Shown in pieces: positions 35,453-47,165 of a DNA stretch of 64,000 nucleotides. Each line of letters starts with the position of its first letter. Position 1 is the stretch's first letter. Both the position numbers and the translations under genes were made by a program. The notes below the pieces were generated by a model. It worked only from the letters and a program-made list of their open reading frames with translations. It had not been told where the DNA came from and did no database searches. This DNA comes from Emydura subglobosa. Its lineage: Eukaryota > Chordata > Testudines > Chelidae. The stretch spans positions 22,651,003 through 22,715,002 of the forward strand of contig ML679954.1 of the NCBI GenBank assembly GCA_007922225.1. The letters run 5' to 3'.

Positions 35453-35971
35453 GGTTCTGGTTCACACTGGCGACTTAGTTCGATTTAAAGTCCCTTAATT
35501 TGAAGCAATTACTCCCGCGTTTACACTGGCACCACTGTTAATTCGAATTAAGGTGCCTGTAAAATCGAATGAATAAGACCACCTCTGCAAGTGGTGTAGC
35601 GCCTAATTCAAATTTGTTAATTCGAATTAGTGTCAGTGTGAACATAATGGAGCTTAATTCGAATTAATTGCCCTCCGGAATGTATCCCATTATACACCAT
35701 TTTCACCTCTCTGGCCAATCACGCTGTGCTACTCTGTGATCACAATAGCAGGTAAAGTCCCCTCCCCTCAAGCCCTGGGAAGATTTTAATTTCCATTTCC
35801 TGTGCTTGCTGCCATCATGGAGAGAGAACACAGGACAGCACAAACGATCCCGGAGAAAGCACATCTGGTGAGTTTTCTTTCTTCAGTTCCTGTCTGTGTG
35901 GGTTTGTGATGCCAGCCGATTACTCCCCACCCCACCCCACGGTCTGCATTAGCAGCAAACAGCAAACATTT
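35453..35971 (+). mobile_element. 5' end of a Harbinger-like DNA transposon
   Basis: Starts GGTTCTGGTTCACACTGGC, similar to the terminus of the MITE at 22209. It contains repeated AATTCGAATT palindromes (about 35540, 35620 and 35657) and the shared block 'accacctctgcaagtggtgtagcgc'. After 35700 comes promoter-like DNA with GGCCAATCACG, then an ATG at 35817-35819 in a good start context (ATCATGG), opening MEREHRTAQTIPEKAHL, and a consensus splice donor CTG/GTGAGT at 35868. This looks like the first exon and start of the intron of an autonomous element. It is cut off at 35971 by a CR1, so no transposase remains. Confidence 0.55.
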
Positions 35972-37825
35972 CTTTTAAGTACATCTCAAGTAGGAAGCCT
36001 GCCAAACAATCTGTGGAGCCAATGGACGATCAATGTGCTAAAGGAGCACTCACGGAAGATAAGGGCATTGAGGAGAAGCTAAATGAATTTTTGCATCTGT
36101 CTTCACTGCAGAGGATGTGAGGGAGAGTCCCACATCTGAGTTAGTGACAAATCTGAGGAACTGTCCCAGACTGATGTGTCCATAGAGAAGGTTTTGGAAC
36201 AAATTGATGAATTAAACAGTAATAAGTCACCAGGACCAGATGGTATTCATCCAAGAGTTCTGAAGGAACTTAGATATGAAATTGCAGAGATACTAACTGT
36301 GGTATGTGAACTATCACATGTATCAGATGACTGGTAGATAGCTAATGTGACACCAATTTTTAAAAAAGGCTCCAGAAGTGATCCTGGCAATTAGAGGCTA
36401 GTGAGCCTAACTTCAACCAATTTGCCTTGTATTGAAATTATAGTAAAGGACAAAATTATCAGACACATAGATGAACATGATGTGTTGGAAAGAGTCAACA
36501 TAGCTTTTGTAAAGGGAAATCATGCCTCACACATCTATTAGAATTCTTTGAGGGAGTCACCCACCATGTGGACAAGCGTGATCCATTTGCTATAGTGTAC
36601 TTGAAGTTTCAGAAAGCCTTTGATAAGGCTCTTAAGCAAAGAAAGAAGTCATGGGGTAAGAGGGAAGGTCATCTCACGGATAAGTATCTAGTTAAAAGGT
36701 AGGAAACAAAGGGTAGGAATAAATGGTCCATTTTCACAATGGAAATACTAGGGTCCTCCCAGGATCTGTACTGGGACCAGTGCTGTTCAACATAGTCAGA
36801 AGTGATCTGGAAAAAGGGTTAAACAACAAGGTGGCAAAATTTGAAGATGATTCAAACCTACTCAAGATAGTTAAGTCCAAAACAGACTGCAAAGAGTTAC
36901 AAAGGTATGTCAGAAAATTGGGTGACTGGACAATAAAATCGCAGATGAAATTAAATGTTGATAAATGCAAAGTAATGTTCATTGGAAAACATAATCACAA
37001 CCACACATACAAAATGTTAGGGTCTAAATTAGCTGTTATCACTCAGGAGAGAGATTGTGGAGTCATTGTGGCTAGTTTTCTGAAAAGCTAACAGAACATT
37101 AGGAACCATTAGGAAAGGGATAGATAATAAGACAGAAAATATCATAATGCCACTATATAAATGCATGGTATGCCCACACCTTGAATACTGTGTGAGTTCT
37201 GTTCACTAAGTCTCAAAAAAAGGGACAATAAAGGACAACAAAAATATTTATGCATGTGGAACAGCTTTTATATGAGGAGAGATTAAAAAGACGAGGACTG
37301 TTCAGCTAAGAAAAGATATAAGTGTGGGGGGGTATATGATAGAGGTCTATAAAAGTGTGAATGGTGTGGAGAAAGTGAATAAGGGAGTGTCATTTACTGT
37401 TTCACATAACATAACCAGGGGTCACCCAATGAAATTAAATAGGCAGCAGGTTTAAAACAAACATAAGTAAGTACTTCTTCATACAACACACAGTCACCTG
37501 TGGACTTCGTTGCCACAGAATGTAGTGAAGGCCAAAAGAATAACTGAATTCAAAAAAGAATTAGATAAGTTCATGGAGGATAGGTCCATCAATGACTATT
37601 AGCCAAGATGGTCAGGGATGCAATCCCATGCTCTGTGTGTCCCTAATCCTCTGATTGCCAGAAGTTGGGACTTGGCAGTGTGGGATGGAACACTTGATAA
37701 ATTGCTCCGTTCTGTTCACTCCCTCTGAAGCTTCTGGCACCAGCCACTGTCAGAACACAGGATATTGGGCTGGATCATTGATCTGAAGCAGTATGGCCAT
37801 TCTTATGTGGGTGGACTGAGGGATA
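35972..37825 (+). mobile_element. CR1 LINE, RT domain and 3' end, decayed
   Basis: Begins in the linker before the RT ('agtacatctcaagtaggaagcctg', shared with 58261-58285). It reads NSNKSPGPDGIHPRVLKEL and ANVTPIFKKGSRSDPGN (about 36215-36395), then GSVLGPVLFNIVRSDLEKG (about 36750-36815) and FEDD at 36840-36851 in place of the catalytic FADD, then KLNVDKCKVMFIGK. The 3' end has 'actgtcagaacacaggatattgggctggatcattgatctgaagcagtatggccattcttatg', the typical CR1 3' UTR end. Stops and frameshifts make it inactive. The endonuclease half is absent. Confidence 0.88.
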
Positions 37826-38059
37826 GAATATATGAGTGTCTCAAGGTCATTTAATCCAAACCTCTCAGGTATTGTTTGCTCTGTCTAATTTTTTTCTACT
37901 TAAATACATCATTGGACAATAATAAGTCTTCAAATGAATTCAAAAGCTGAACAAGAAACATTTTTGCGCAAACAAGTGATATTAAATGTACAGCTGCTAG
38001 GCCTAGTGTGCAAGCATTGATGAATTTTGTTCCTCAGAGAAAGAGAAATCCACATTTTT

Positions 38060-38129
38060 GTTGAAGAATTACTTCATAAAAGCACAGGTTGAAGAATTAC
38101 TTCATAAAAGCACTTCATAAAAGCACAGG
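38060..38129. repeat. Nested tandem duplication
   Basis: GTTGAAGAATTACTTCATAA followed by AAGCACAG occurs at 38060-38087 and again from 38088, after which TTCATAAAAGCAC alone is repeated at 38101-38113 and 38114-38126. Two slippage or duplication events are visible. Confidence 0.9.
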
Positions 38130-39386
38130 TTTGATCTTTCTGATGATTTGTTTTATTCAAATCAGCATATTAATTTATTTCCTAATATTGTGCAGCATGT
38201 TTTAGTCATTTGGGTACATGTGTCCTCATGTTTTAATGGAGAAAGAAATGCATTTAACACAAATGATACAGAGGTTTGGGTGTATTTTAATAGAAACATT
38301 TCCAATATACATTCCTTTACAAATACATTAGCTATTCATTATGTTTTGCAAATGCAGAATTTGGGTGCACTATTTAGAAAATTGCAGACACCACTGTTTC
38401 CATTGTCAGCTGTTTACTTCATTATTTTGACCTATTGATTTTGGTTGAGTGCCTATGAATTCCACATGTGATTATACGGGAATTTTGCACTGACTGAGTA
38501 CAGTATGTAATATTCTTACTGTCCTTAAGTTTCTGCTCCTTTCAATGAAGATGAGTCAAACAGAACCAGGTGGTAGGTTTCTTTCATTTCATCTCAGCAT
38601 CTTTAAATATCAGAAGTGAATAGTTAATATATCTTTAGGATTCTCCATAGCCAACAATGCTGAAATTAAGCTAATTGATATAAGGGGGTTGGAGCACATA
38701 TCTAGGTGGTTAATGAAGTCCATGTATAGTTGCACTGACACTGACTCTTAAATGTAGAAAAGGGCAAGCTAAGGTTTACACTGTTAGAACTCATCATGGT
38801 TTTAAGTCATTTGGCAGAAATTCTGGCTTGTCCCTCGTCTACATGCAGGAATTAGTTGTTGGCCACTGATAGATGCATTGGGGCTATTCCTGAGTATAGT
38901 TAAGACCTCTGTAGCAACTGTTTCCTTTGGACTTTGGTTTCTTTCACTAGTAATAAAATCTTTTTCATAAACACTTGCAACATAAATGGAAGTTTTTCTG
39001 CCCCTTACTCTACCTCATCCTGCTGGAGTTTATTAACCATCTAGACATGTGTTCCAACTGCCTATGGAGATTCCTAAAGATATATCAACTACTCAGAAAT
39101 CAGGGCACCCATAACCACCAGTCGCTTTTGAAAATTTAAGTCACAGTGATTGTTCTATAGAAAGTTCTAGACCTGCATTGGAATGGCGGGTATCTCTTTG
39201 GATTGGGATAATTATTTATCTTTTGTACTAATGAGGTTTGTTCATTTTATTTTGCTTTGGCTTTTCAAAATGTTTTCCATGTTATAGATGAATTTCATCT
39301 GTCCAGGTTTTACATTCGTATAACTTCACTGTCTTCAACACATCCTAATTTACACCAGTGTAAATGAGAAACGAATCAGGCCCATC

Positions 39387-39410
39387 TGTGTGTGTGTGTG
39401 TGTGTGTGTG
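39387..39410. repeat. (TG)12 microsatellite
   Basis: Twelve uninterrupted TG units. Confidence 0.95.
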
Positions 39411-39680
39411 AACATGAGTTTGAAAGGGAATAAACGTTTGAGGTTAATCTAAATAACTGATGAAATTTGCTGTTGCTTCTCCTAAATACAATGTAGGTGC
39501 ATTTATCTGGATGTTATATATAATATAACTCTTAAAGCCACAAGTTCTAAATATGGCAAATGTGGAAACTTGGCTTATGTCTCTATTCCCTAAAAGTTTT
39601 TTTTTTTAATTTTGATTTTAGTATCCTTAAGTATCCATTGATTTTTCTAACCTAATTTCATTTCTGATGTATTTAAGATC

Positions 39681-39762
39681 AAGCCAGCTTTGCCATCCAT
39701 CTACAAATCACTTTGACTTTACAAGCCAGCTCTGCTACATAGCTACAAATCACTTTGACTTT
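39681..39762. repeat. Two-copy 42-bp tandem duplication
   Basis: AAGCCAGCTTTGCCATCCAT... and AAGCCAGCTCTGCTACATAG... both continue CTACAAATCACTTTGACTTT. Copies are at 39681-39720 and 39723-39762 with a handful of differences. Confidence 0.85.
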
Positions 39763-40069
39763 AGTCATGAAATTAGAGGCAGGTTTAATTTTTTGGAAAG
39801 TAAATGTAATTCTTAAATCACTTACCCTGGCCATCTTTTATAATTCAGCTTGTGATTCTGTTTGCTGCACTTCCTGGCTCATGGACTCCATCAAGGTAAT
39901 CATACAATTTATTGTAGCTGACTCAAATCTTGGCAATCTGATCAATTGTGTTCAGATTTTTCCTTTCAGAAAAAAATGCCTTGATTTAAAAAATTCTAGA
40001 ACACATGTTATAAGGATAAAAGAAACAATTGTTTTCTAGTGTGTGTAAGAAAGAACCAGGTTGTATATA

Positions 40070-40395
40070 GTATTATAAGAATAATATAGTGCCTTCCACC
40101 AAAATGTCTCAAAGCAATTTATCAACAGAAATAAATTTAGCTTCATCACTACTATGTGATATAGGCAAGTATGATTACTCCAGGTAATTATCAGAAGCAC
40201 ATTATACAAGTGACTTAGGAATCTAAGTTCTATTGAAAGTCAGTGGGATTTAGGCTCCTATTTCACTTACGTGTTATTGAAAAAAGGACTTAAGTTCTTA
40301 AATCATTTGGGCATTCTAGAAAATGTTACTCAAATTGACTTGCCCAAGACTACTTAGGAAGTCTGTGGGAGAATTGTGAGATCGTCTATACCCAA
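40070..40395 (-). mobile_element. MIR-like SINE fragment carrying a second repeat
   Basis: 'atagtgccttccaccaaaatgtctcaaagcaatttatcaacag' and, later, 'gacttgcccaagactacttaggaagtctgtgggagaattgtga' are the two halves of an inverted MIR-type body. The middle (about 40190-40340) is the 'ttaggctcc' interspersed family, which looks inserted into it. Confidence 0.5.
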
Positions 40396-43256
40396 GCTGT
40401 TTAACAAGATGACCAATGGGTCATTCCAGACCCTTATTAAAGTGGATTATACATAGGACTCAATCCTACAGACAAGGATTATGTCTTCAGAAACTCAATG
40501 AAAGAAAAGAAAAAATGGATTATCTAATTTATTTTATCACTACTCTTATCAGAACTTTCTTTTTCACATGATGTGGGGTTTCCAGGGATTCATTCATAAC
40601 CTTTGTGAGAAATTTATTTTTAACTGGCTTTGGTTCTGAATTTCTTCTGACAGATTCTAAAAATCATAAAAAAGCTCTCATAGTTGTTTTCATGAAGCTG
40701 TCCTGAAGCTTATGGGTCATATGAAGAAGGAAGTGGCTCCTTGGATCTTTCTGACATTGAAGTATTTGAAGAAGGAATCATCATTTTTTATCTTCAATAG
40801 ACGCTGTCAATAGAAATTCATTGGAATCACTGTTTGGTGAAATTATCTGCCTGGAATCATTATATGATAAAATATAGTGGCATCTGTGAATTTCAGATTC
40901 TTCATTCACTCTTGGCTAACATTTAATGTTTGCATTAGCTTTAGGATTGCCCCAGATACTTTCCTTCTGAAAATCTTTTCATACTTTTATATTTTGTATT
41001 TGGACTATTCCCAAATTTATATCATTCAGGGCAATAGAGTGCCACGTTTTCAGAGATATTTAAGCTTATGGATTTCAGTGTGAGTTTAGGCACTGAACCT
41101 GCTTAGGTGCTTTTGAAAATTCCACTAGGTGCCTAGCTGCATCAATGGGACCCTAAATAACTTTGAAAAGCTAGCCTAATATTCCAACCATCCAACAGAC
41201 AGAAGTAAGGGAGGCAGAATCTCACCCTAGGATTGTTTGAGAATGTGCAGAAATATTAAAATACAATAGTTGACATCTTTTTATCTGCATTTTAATGGAA
41301 AAGAAGCATTTAAGTCAGGAATTTCTTGATTAGTCTGACACATTAAGGGTCAAAAAAGACATCTGTTGAAAAAACAAAAGTTTACTGAACAAACTGCAGA
41401 ACCCCTGGAATACCTGTATACTAACGCCAGGCGTTATATAGTAACCTCTCAATGGGATGTAAATCAGCTTTGACAGAGCAACTTTTTCCTTCAGGCTGTT
41501 GTCCTTTCCCTATTTTTGTTGAGCCATCAAATATTCTCTTGCACCTGTTTCATGAGATTATTACAAAGCAGATAATTTTCTGCTTATGCATATATTTTAA
41601 CTGTAGATTCTTTATCGATTGATCTAAAGACATCACCAGCAAATATTTACAGAGATGACTCAGTATTATTGTATATTTGACAGATTTCTTGTAATGTATC
41701 ATTTATTGCGGAAGGAGAACTCATCTAATATAAGAAGAGAGCCGATGCATTTTAAAGTATGCATTGCTGCCAAAAACCTCATGCATATGGACTGACTCTA
41801 TGTTTGACGGTGTGCAATGGGAATACCAGATGTCAACTAATCAATCTATACAGAAGTTTCAAAAACACAAATTTACAGATAAGAAGTTACCCATTTTCTC
41901 CATGCCATGAGCTGCTGGAATGAAAATCGAGAACTATTGAGTGACTACATTTATGTGGGTGTTATTATATGTTAAGTTAAATGGGAAGAGATACTGTAGG
42001 TGAAGCAGTAACTCTTTTCTCTATGCCTGATGGGAGCAGCAAATCTCAGGGAATCTGTTAAGTATGTTAAAAAATGCATCAAGTGCATGTTTTAAATGTT
42101 GTTATAAAGCATTACATACAAAAAGACAAAAATTATGTACAATAACTCAAGATTTACAAAGGGGAAATATTTAAATTTTAAGCAAACTACAGCAGTGTTA
42201 CATAAATGTTTTTCCCTGGTCATTTGGATCTATATCAAAAAGGTTAAAGATTTTAAATGTTTAGCAAGATGTACCTTTAACCTTAACTCCTCTTGGGAAG
42301 CAATCTAAAATCTGCCCAAATCATTAAATTAATCCTCAATGGCTTCTGTAATATCAAAGTTTTATTTCTTTAGTATGCAAATGATACTATTAATGTTTGA
42401 AAATATACAGCACAAAAAATCATCCACCTGTCTAATCAGGTTCTGGGCTGAAATCTTTAACATAGTTACTTTTATATTGCATGTGTATATAGTAAAATAT
42501 AGAATTACAATTAGATTGCAAAGACAAGCTTTATTTGAAGGATAAAAAGATTAGTCTTTTCCCAGAAAGTGTATGTGCCCATATTGTGAACCGATAGTAT
42601 AAGAAAAAAAAAATATTACCATAAAAATGGGTTTTTTTGTATTAATTCACTAATTGTGAACCTCGACTTTTTCTGTAATTCCATTGGATCAGATAGTAAG
42701 AGGTGCCGAAAACTTGCATCTCTCACTGACACCAGTGCTTAGCATGTTAGGATTTGGCCTATTGTGTGTTATCAAAGAATGGTATTTAGCATAGTTAACC
42801 AGACTTCATCTCCAGCAAACCACCTGCTTCACTTTTCAATGCTAGCAGACTTGTGAGGAGTCCTGGAAGACTTTGCACTGGTCTATGCTGCGGTATTTCC
42901 GGGGAAATTAAAAAGTACCTCTAATTCCTTTTCCTGCAAGCAGTTATGAGGGTGCTTAACTGTGACTCAGTCAGACCATTCATGTTTATCAAGTAAAGTA
43001 CAGCTATGAAATGTGTTTGCAGGATCAGGGTCTTAGTTTTGCATGGACTGATTGCATGTTAATTTGTTGCCCATTTTTGATAATTCTCAACTGTGGATGC
43101 ATGAACACTGCTGAGGGAGAAGTACGGGAGCTTATTGTTAACTGATCTTGTTTGACATCACTGTGTAAGTGGCTTTATGTGGTTCTTTTAATGCCTGTCA
43201 CATCTTTGTCTTAGAAGCAGTCCCAAACACCCATCTCCCCCAGACTTTGGGACATT
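40396..43256. other. AT-rich stretch, nothing recognised except one old repeat
   Basis: At 41070-41185 'gcttaggtgcttttgaaaattccactaggtgcctagctgcatcaatggga' belongs to the same interspersed family as 3838-4110. No exons are recognised. Confidence 0.4.
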
Positions 43257-43475
43257 TTGGATCTGAATCCAAAGTGTAGGGGGAGACTGGGACTAGGAGC
43301 CAGGGAGGGAAACTGATGACTGATGGGGAGGAGATTGGGAGCCAGTAGATTGGGGGAAACTGAGATTGGTTGAGGAGCCTGGGAGGAGAGTGGGATTGGT
43401 GGGGAAGAGACTGGGACTGAAAACCAGTGGGAAGGAGATTAGGGGCAGGGAAGATTGAACTGATAAAGAGCCAGG
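43257..43475. repeat. Purine-rich minisatellite-like block
   Basis: The plus strand is dominated by G and A with imperfect repeats of 'ggggagactgggactaggagccag' about every 30 bases ('gaggagattgggagccag', 'gaagagactgggactgaaaaccag'). The 96-codon antisense frame over it is a by-product of this composition. Confidence 0.65.
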
Positions 43476-43516
43476 ATGTAGAGGACAACTAGCACTGACT
43501 GGGCAAAGACACTGGA

Positions 43517-43585
43517 ACTGATCCAGTCCCTATTAAGGTCAATTTAAAATCTTCCAATTACTTTAATAAGCATTGTATTGGACCT
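43517..43585. repeat. Palindromic-family repeat
   Basis: 'tgatccagtccctattaaggtcaatt' and 'aattactttaataagcattgtattgg' are diverged arms of the CATTGAAGTCAATGG hairpin. Confidence 0.5.
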
Positions 43586-44269
43586 TTAAATTTAGGGAAA
43601 TTTGGGTTGGGAACAGAATCCGAAATCTCTTCTTTATATGACTGCACAGTTCTTTTTCTAGTTCATCTTTCCTTTAAACGTGCACTGCATTGATTATGAC
43701 AAAAATATACCAGATCATTAACAAAAACAATTAAAAAATCCATCTTTCTGCAACAAATATTTGATATAGTTGATCATTGTTATATTTTACTGTGCACTAT
43801 AACACATTTAACATCTAATACATTCTTAACAGTATTTCAAAAGCAGTTACCCAGTTACCCAATGTATGCTTATATTACTTCATTTTTGAAATGTGGTTAA
43901 AATCTTTGTTCCCGTCCTGGCACAAAGGGAATGGAAAGTCTCTTATGTCCCCAGCATAAGGGGTGAATTGAGGCTTGGGTGTAAAGGAGCAGAAAAGGAA
44001 CATGGCTGGAAAGCGGTGCATTTTGGCAATCCCAAACTGACGTGCTGTCCCTTGGGGACCATAGCCAGCTGCTCAGGGCTCATGCAGATCAATCAGAAAG
44101 TGTGATTGGCTTACCCTTGCTCCCACGCTAAGCTTATTTCCTCACAGGATAGAGTCTTAGCCAATAAGTCATTTGCACAATAAGATTTTTAGAATGACTT
44201 ATGAAGAGACACATTCACAGCTGCTTGGGAATGGTTTTAACTGTGTCTATCATATATAACCATATAAAT
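43586..44269. other. Non-coding stretch, nothing recognised
   Basis: AT-rich; one 70-codon frame at 43893-44105 without similarity to anything known to me. Confidence 0.4.
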
Positions 44270-44775
44270 TCTTTGAGAAACTCTTCACTTTCAAGGTCCT
44301 TCACAGCCCATTTCCATCTTACTTATCATCTCTTGTTCAGAATTGAAGGGTCAATCCTGCCTCCAATCAATCCATGATGCCAGTGTCCATTGTGCAGTTA
44401 AATTTTCAAACAAGCACCTTTATGCTTTCTCCCCTGCTGACCCTCATGCTTGGGAGTTACTTCCTGTAAACATCTGTAAAGCCACTTCCCTGTTCTTCAA
44501 ATTCCTCCTTAAAACTAATCTCTGCTGTGACATCTACAAAAAACTTGACAATGGTTGGGTTGCTGGTGTGCGAGACCACAGCCTCTTCTGATCAATATAG
44601 TCTTCTTGTTCATTTTGTACACCCCACTGGTTTGTCTACATCCATCTGCTGTCTCTTATCTTAAACTTACATTGCAAGCTTGGAGTAGAGATTGTCTTTT
44701 TATTATGTGCTTGCAGAATGCCTAATACTGTGGGGTCTTGGTCTAGGACTGGGGCTTTAAGGCTGTATGACAATA
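44270..44775 (+). mobile_element. LINE 3' region with the CCTAATACTGTGGGGTC tail
   Basis: The order 'ccctgttcttcaaattcctccttaaaactaa', 'ttctgatcaatatagtcttcttgttcattttgtacacccca', 'tacattgcaagcttggagtagagattgtctttt' and 'cttgcagaatgcctaatactgtggggtcttggtc...ggctgtatgacaatacatataat' is the longest copy of the tail family here. The length before the tail suggests a LINE 3' end (L3/CR1-like), not a SINE. Strongly mutated. Confidence 0.6.
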
Positions 44776-44968
44776 CATATAATGTACTGTACTACAATTG
44801 GTGGAATGCCATCAACATTTGTGGCATAATTCCTTAAAACTTTTACAGTTGTTATGCAAGACAAATTCTGCCATCAGATGTTACATGCAGAATTGACTTC
44901 AGCGATGCATATCTGAAGGTGGAACCTGGCTCTGTTCTGGGTATGTCATGCATTCTCACACCTCTGGG

Positions 44969-44972
<4 letters not shown>

Positions 44973-45005
<33 letters not shown>
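44973..45005. repeat. (TA)n microsatellite
   Basis: About sixteen uninterrupted TA units. Confidence 0.95.
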
Positions 45006-45010
<5 letters not shown>

Positions 45011-45255
45011 CTGAGAAACTGAAATAGGAACCAAGAAAGGGAGAAGATTACTGCTGGAAAGTAGGCTTTTCTTGTTAATGAAAATTATTGAAATTGCTTG
45101 ACTGGTCTACTGAGGAATTACAAAGCACATATTCAGTCACTTTTTCTTTTTAAGACAGCTTGCCATTACTAATAGACACATCAATGAAAGTTACAGAAAA
45201 ATTTCAACTGCTGTATTTATTGAATATTTTTTTATTACCTAATCTAGTCCATTGC

Positions 45256-45274
45256 AAAAAAAAAAAAAAAAAAA
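45256..45274. repeat. A19 homopolymer
   Basis: Nineteen consecutive A, without a recognisable retrocopy in front of it. Confidence 0.9.
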
Positions 45275-45479
45275 TTAATGACTCTTTCCATGATTATGAA
45301 AGAAATTTAAAAATACAATATATATATGGCATGCTGGAGTACCATTGCCATGACATGTGTTAATAAACTAGTAATCTGAAAACTTTTTAATGTATTGAAA
45401 ACAGGTAAAGAAAGTGTGATTTAGATTAGAGATTGGCCTAAAGCAAAACTTCATATGCAAACTTGGGTTCAGTTCTGAA

Positions 45480-45895
45480 CTTTGCAGCTGGTCTGTCTCC
45501 AGTGGTCTGTCTCCAGTCTCTAGGGATCTGAGTTACTACTGTGAATTCTTTCCCAGGTGTCTTGCTGGTGTGTTTTGCCAATATGCTCTGGATCCAACTG
45601 ATTGCTGTATTTGGGGTCAGGAAGGAATTTTCCCTCAGGTCAGACTGGCAGAGACCCTGATGTTTTTTTGTCTTCCTCTGCAGTATGGGGGTCCACTTTC
45701 TGGTTTGAACTAGAGTAAATGGTAACTCCTTTGTAACTTGAAGTCTTTAAATCATGATTTGAGGACTTCAGTAACTAAGCCAAAGATTATGAATCTATTA
45801 CAGGAGTGGGTGCTTGAGCTTCTGTGACCTATGATGTACAGGAGGTAAGATGAGATGATCATGCTGGTCCCTTCTGGCCCTAAACTCTGTATTAG
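45480..45895 (+). mobile_element. CR1 LINE 3' UTR
   Basis: 'ggggtcaggaaggaattttccctcaggtcagactggcagagaccctg', 'ttcctctgcagtatggggg', 'aacttgaagtctttaaatcatgatttgaggacttcagtaact' and 'ggaggtaagatgagatgatcatgctggtcccttctggccctaaactct' follow each other exactly as in the 3' UTR of sauropsid CR1 elements. No ORF2 part is attached, so it is a short 5'-truncated insertion. The last repeat units are lost. Confidence 0.85.
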
Positions 45896-46065
45896 AACTA
45901 TGCCCCCAACTTGGAGTGGAATGGGAGTATTTTGAAATCCAAGTGCATATGTTCTAGTTTGGGCCTACTCTAATGGAGATTAGGATACTATGTGTGTGTT
46001 TTTTGTTTTGTTTTTTTATACAGCATGGTTTTCTTTAAGCAGCATTTAACTACTCAATTGCCATT

Positions 46066-46194
46066 GTCAGGCCCCCTGGGTCCATGGGGTCATCACATTC
46101 CACATTGTAGACAGCAGAAACCCAACTAGGGCAAAGGCTTCCCACCACCTGTACTCTAACCTGGAGAATCCCAAGGCTCCTATTTAAGCCAGAG
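46066..46194 (+). mobile_element. Truncated LTR fragment (U3 to TATA)
   Basis: Begins TGTCAGGCCCCCTGGGTCCA and ends CTCCTATTTAAGCCAGAG, directly against a second LTR that also starts TGTCA and carries CCCTATTTAAGCCAGCA. It looks like a related LTR broken at its TATA region by the insertion or recombination that placed the second LTR. Confidence 0.45.
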
Positions 46195-46642
46195 TGTCAC
46201 GACCTATAGGCCTCAAACCCAGGTGTACAGGATTCATAGGAGCAACCACACTTCAACCCTCCACTTGGCAGCCTGCTAACTATTGACCCAGGACCAAGCT
46301 CCATTTTGATGCTCTTCCCCCGACATCTTATTGACGGTGTCCCAGAGTAACCAATTGGACCACTGGCCCTATTTAAGCCAGCAACAGGAACAGGAAGTTG
46401 TCTGTACAGGTGGGCTTTACCCTGCTATTGACTGCTGGTCTGGTGTTTATCTGTTCCTGCCTTCTGATCCTGATATCCTGTCTTGGCCTGACTTTTGATC
46501 CCTACCCTCTGGTTCTTCTCTGGATTCTGATCTAGTGTTCTAACCCAGCTTGATTCCTGGAAACTGGCTCCTGGCTATTGAAGCCTTGGGTTGTACCTGC
46601 TCCTAACCCCTCCGTCAGGCTGCCCACACTCTGGCCCTGACA
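46195..46642 (+). mobile_element. Solo LTR, TGTCA...TGACA
   Basis: A 448-bp unit has matching inverted ends TGTCA and TGACA. The promoter core is CCAATTGG at 46351-46358 and CTATTTAAGCC near 46370-46379. Downstream is a pyrimidine-rich leader full of 'ttctgatc' and 'ttgattcctgg' words, closely paralleling 31123-31540. No internal region. TGTCA/TGACA ends and this promoter fit gypsy-type elements of turtles, but the LTR alone cannot decide. Confidence 0.7.
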
Positions 46643-46779
46643 ACCAGTGAGCATGAGCATAACATTGTAGGGAAATTTTCTCAAATTATCAAACTACCAA
46701 ATCAAGTCCCCGAGGGCTTTGTTCAGTCTAAACTGGTCTCTGGCTACAGATGGCCCAGCAACTGTTAATTGTGAGTATT

Positions 46780-47165
46780 GCCAGTTCCCCTACGTACATG
46801 AACATCTCTGGCCTCTATCAACCCACCATTCCCCAAATAACCCCTTCCAGCTCTCCTTTCATCAACCAAGTTCCTCCTTGCTTCTATCATTACAGATCCT
46901 CTTTATGGATCTTCAAGTCATTTATCTCCCCTCTAGTTTTCTCTCTCTGCTTTCTAGGTTTTCTGAGTTTTCCCTACCACCAGAGACCTCCTCTGCGTGC
47001 TCTCCTCTTGCAAGTCTCCTCTGCCTCGTCTCCTGGCAGGTCTTCTTTGCCTGTATATTCCAATGCCTTGCATACTTCCTGTGCTGCTGCTTCAACCTTC
47101 TCCCCCGACCCCCCTTCCTCAAACTGCTTTTCTTCCTCCTCTTACTTTTTTCCCTTCTGCTTTAC
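46780..47165. repeat. Long pyrimidine-rich tract
   Basis: The plus strand is almost entirely C and T in long runs. The 181- and 148-codon open frames here are leucine/serine/phenylalanine-rich low-complexity products of this bias and are not genes. Confidence 0.7.

Larger units (their letters stand above)
37826..40069. other. AT-rich stretch with small duplications
   Basis: Holds the duplications at 38060-38129 and 39681-39762, a (TG)12 tract at 39387-39410 and, at 39340-39385, a piece of the palindromic family (TTTACACCAGTGTAAATGAG). No gene is recognised. Confidence 0.5.
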
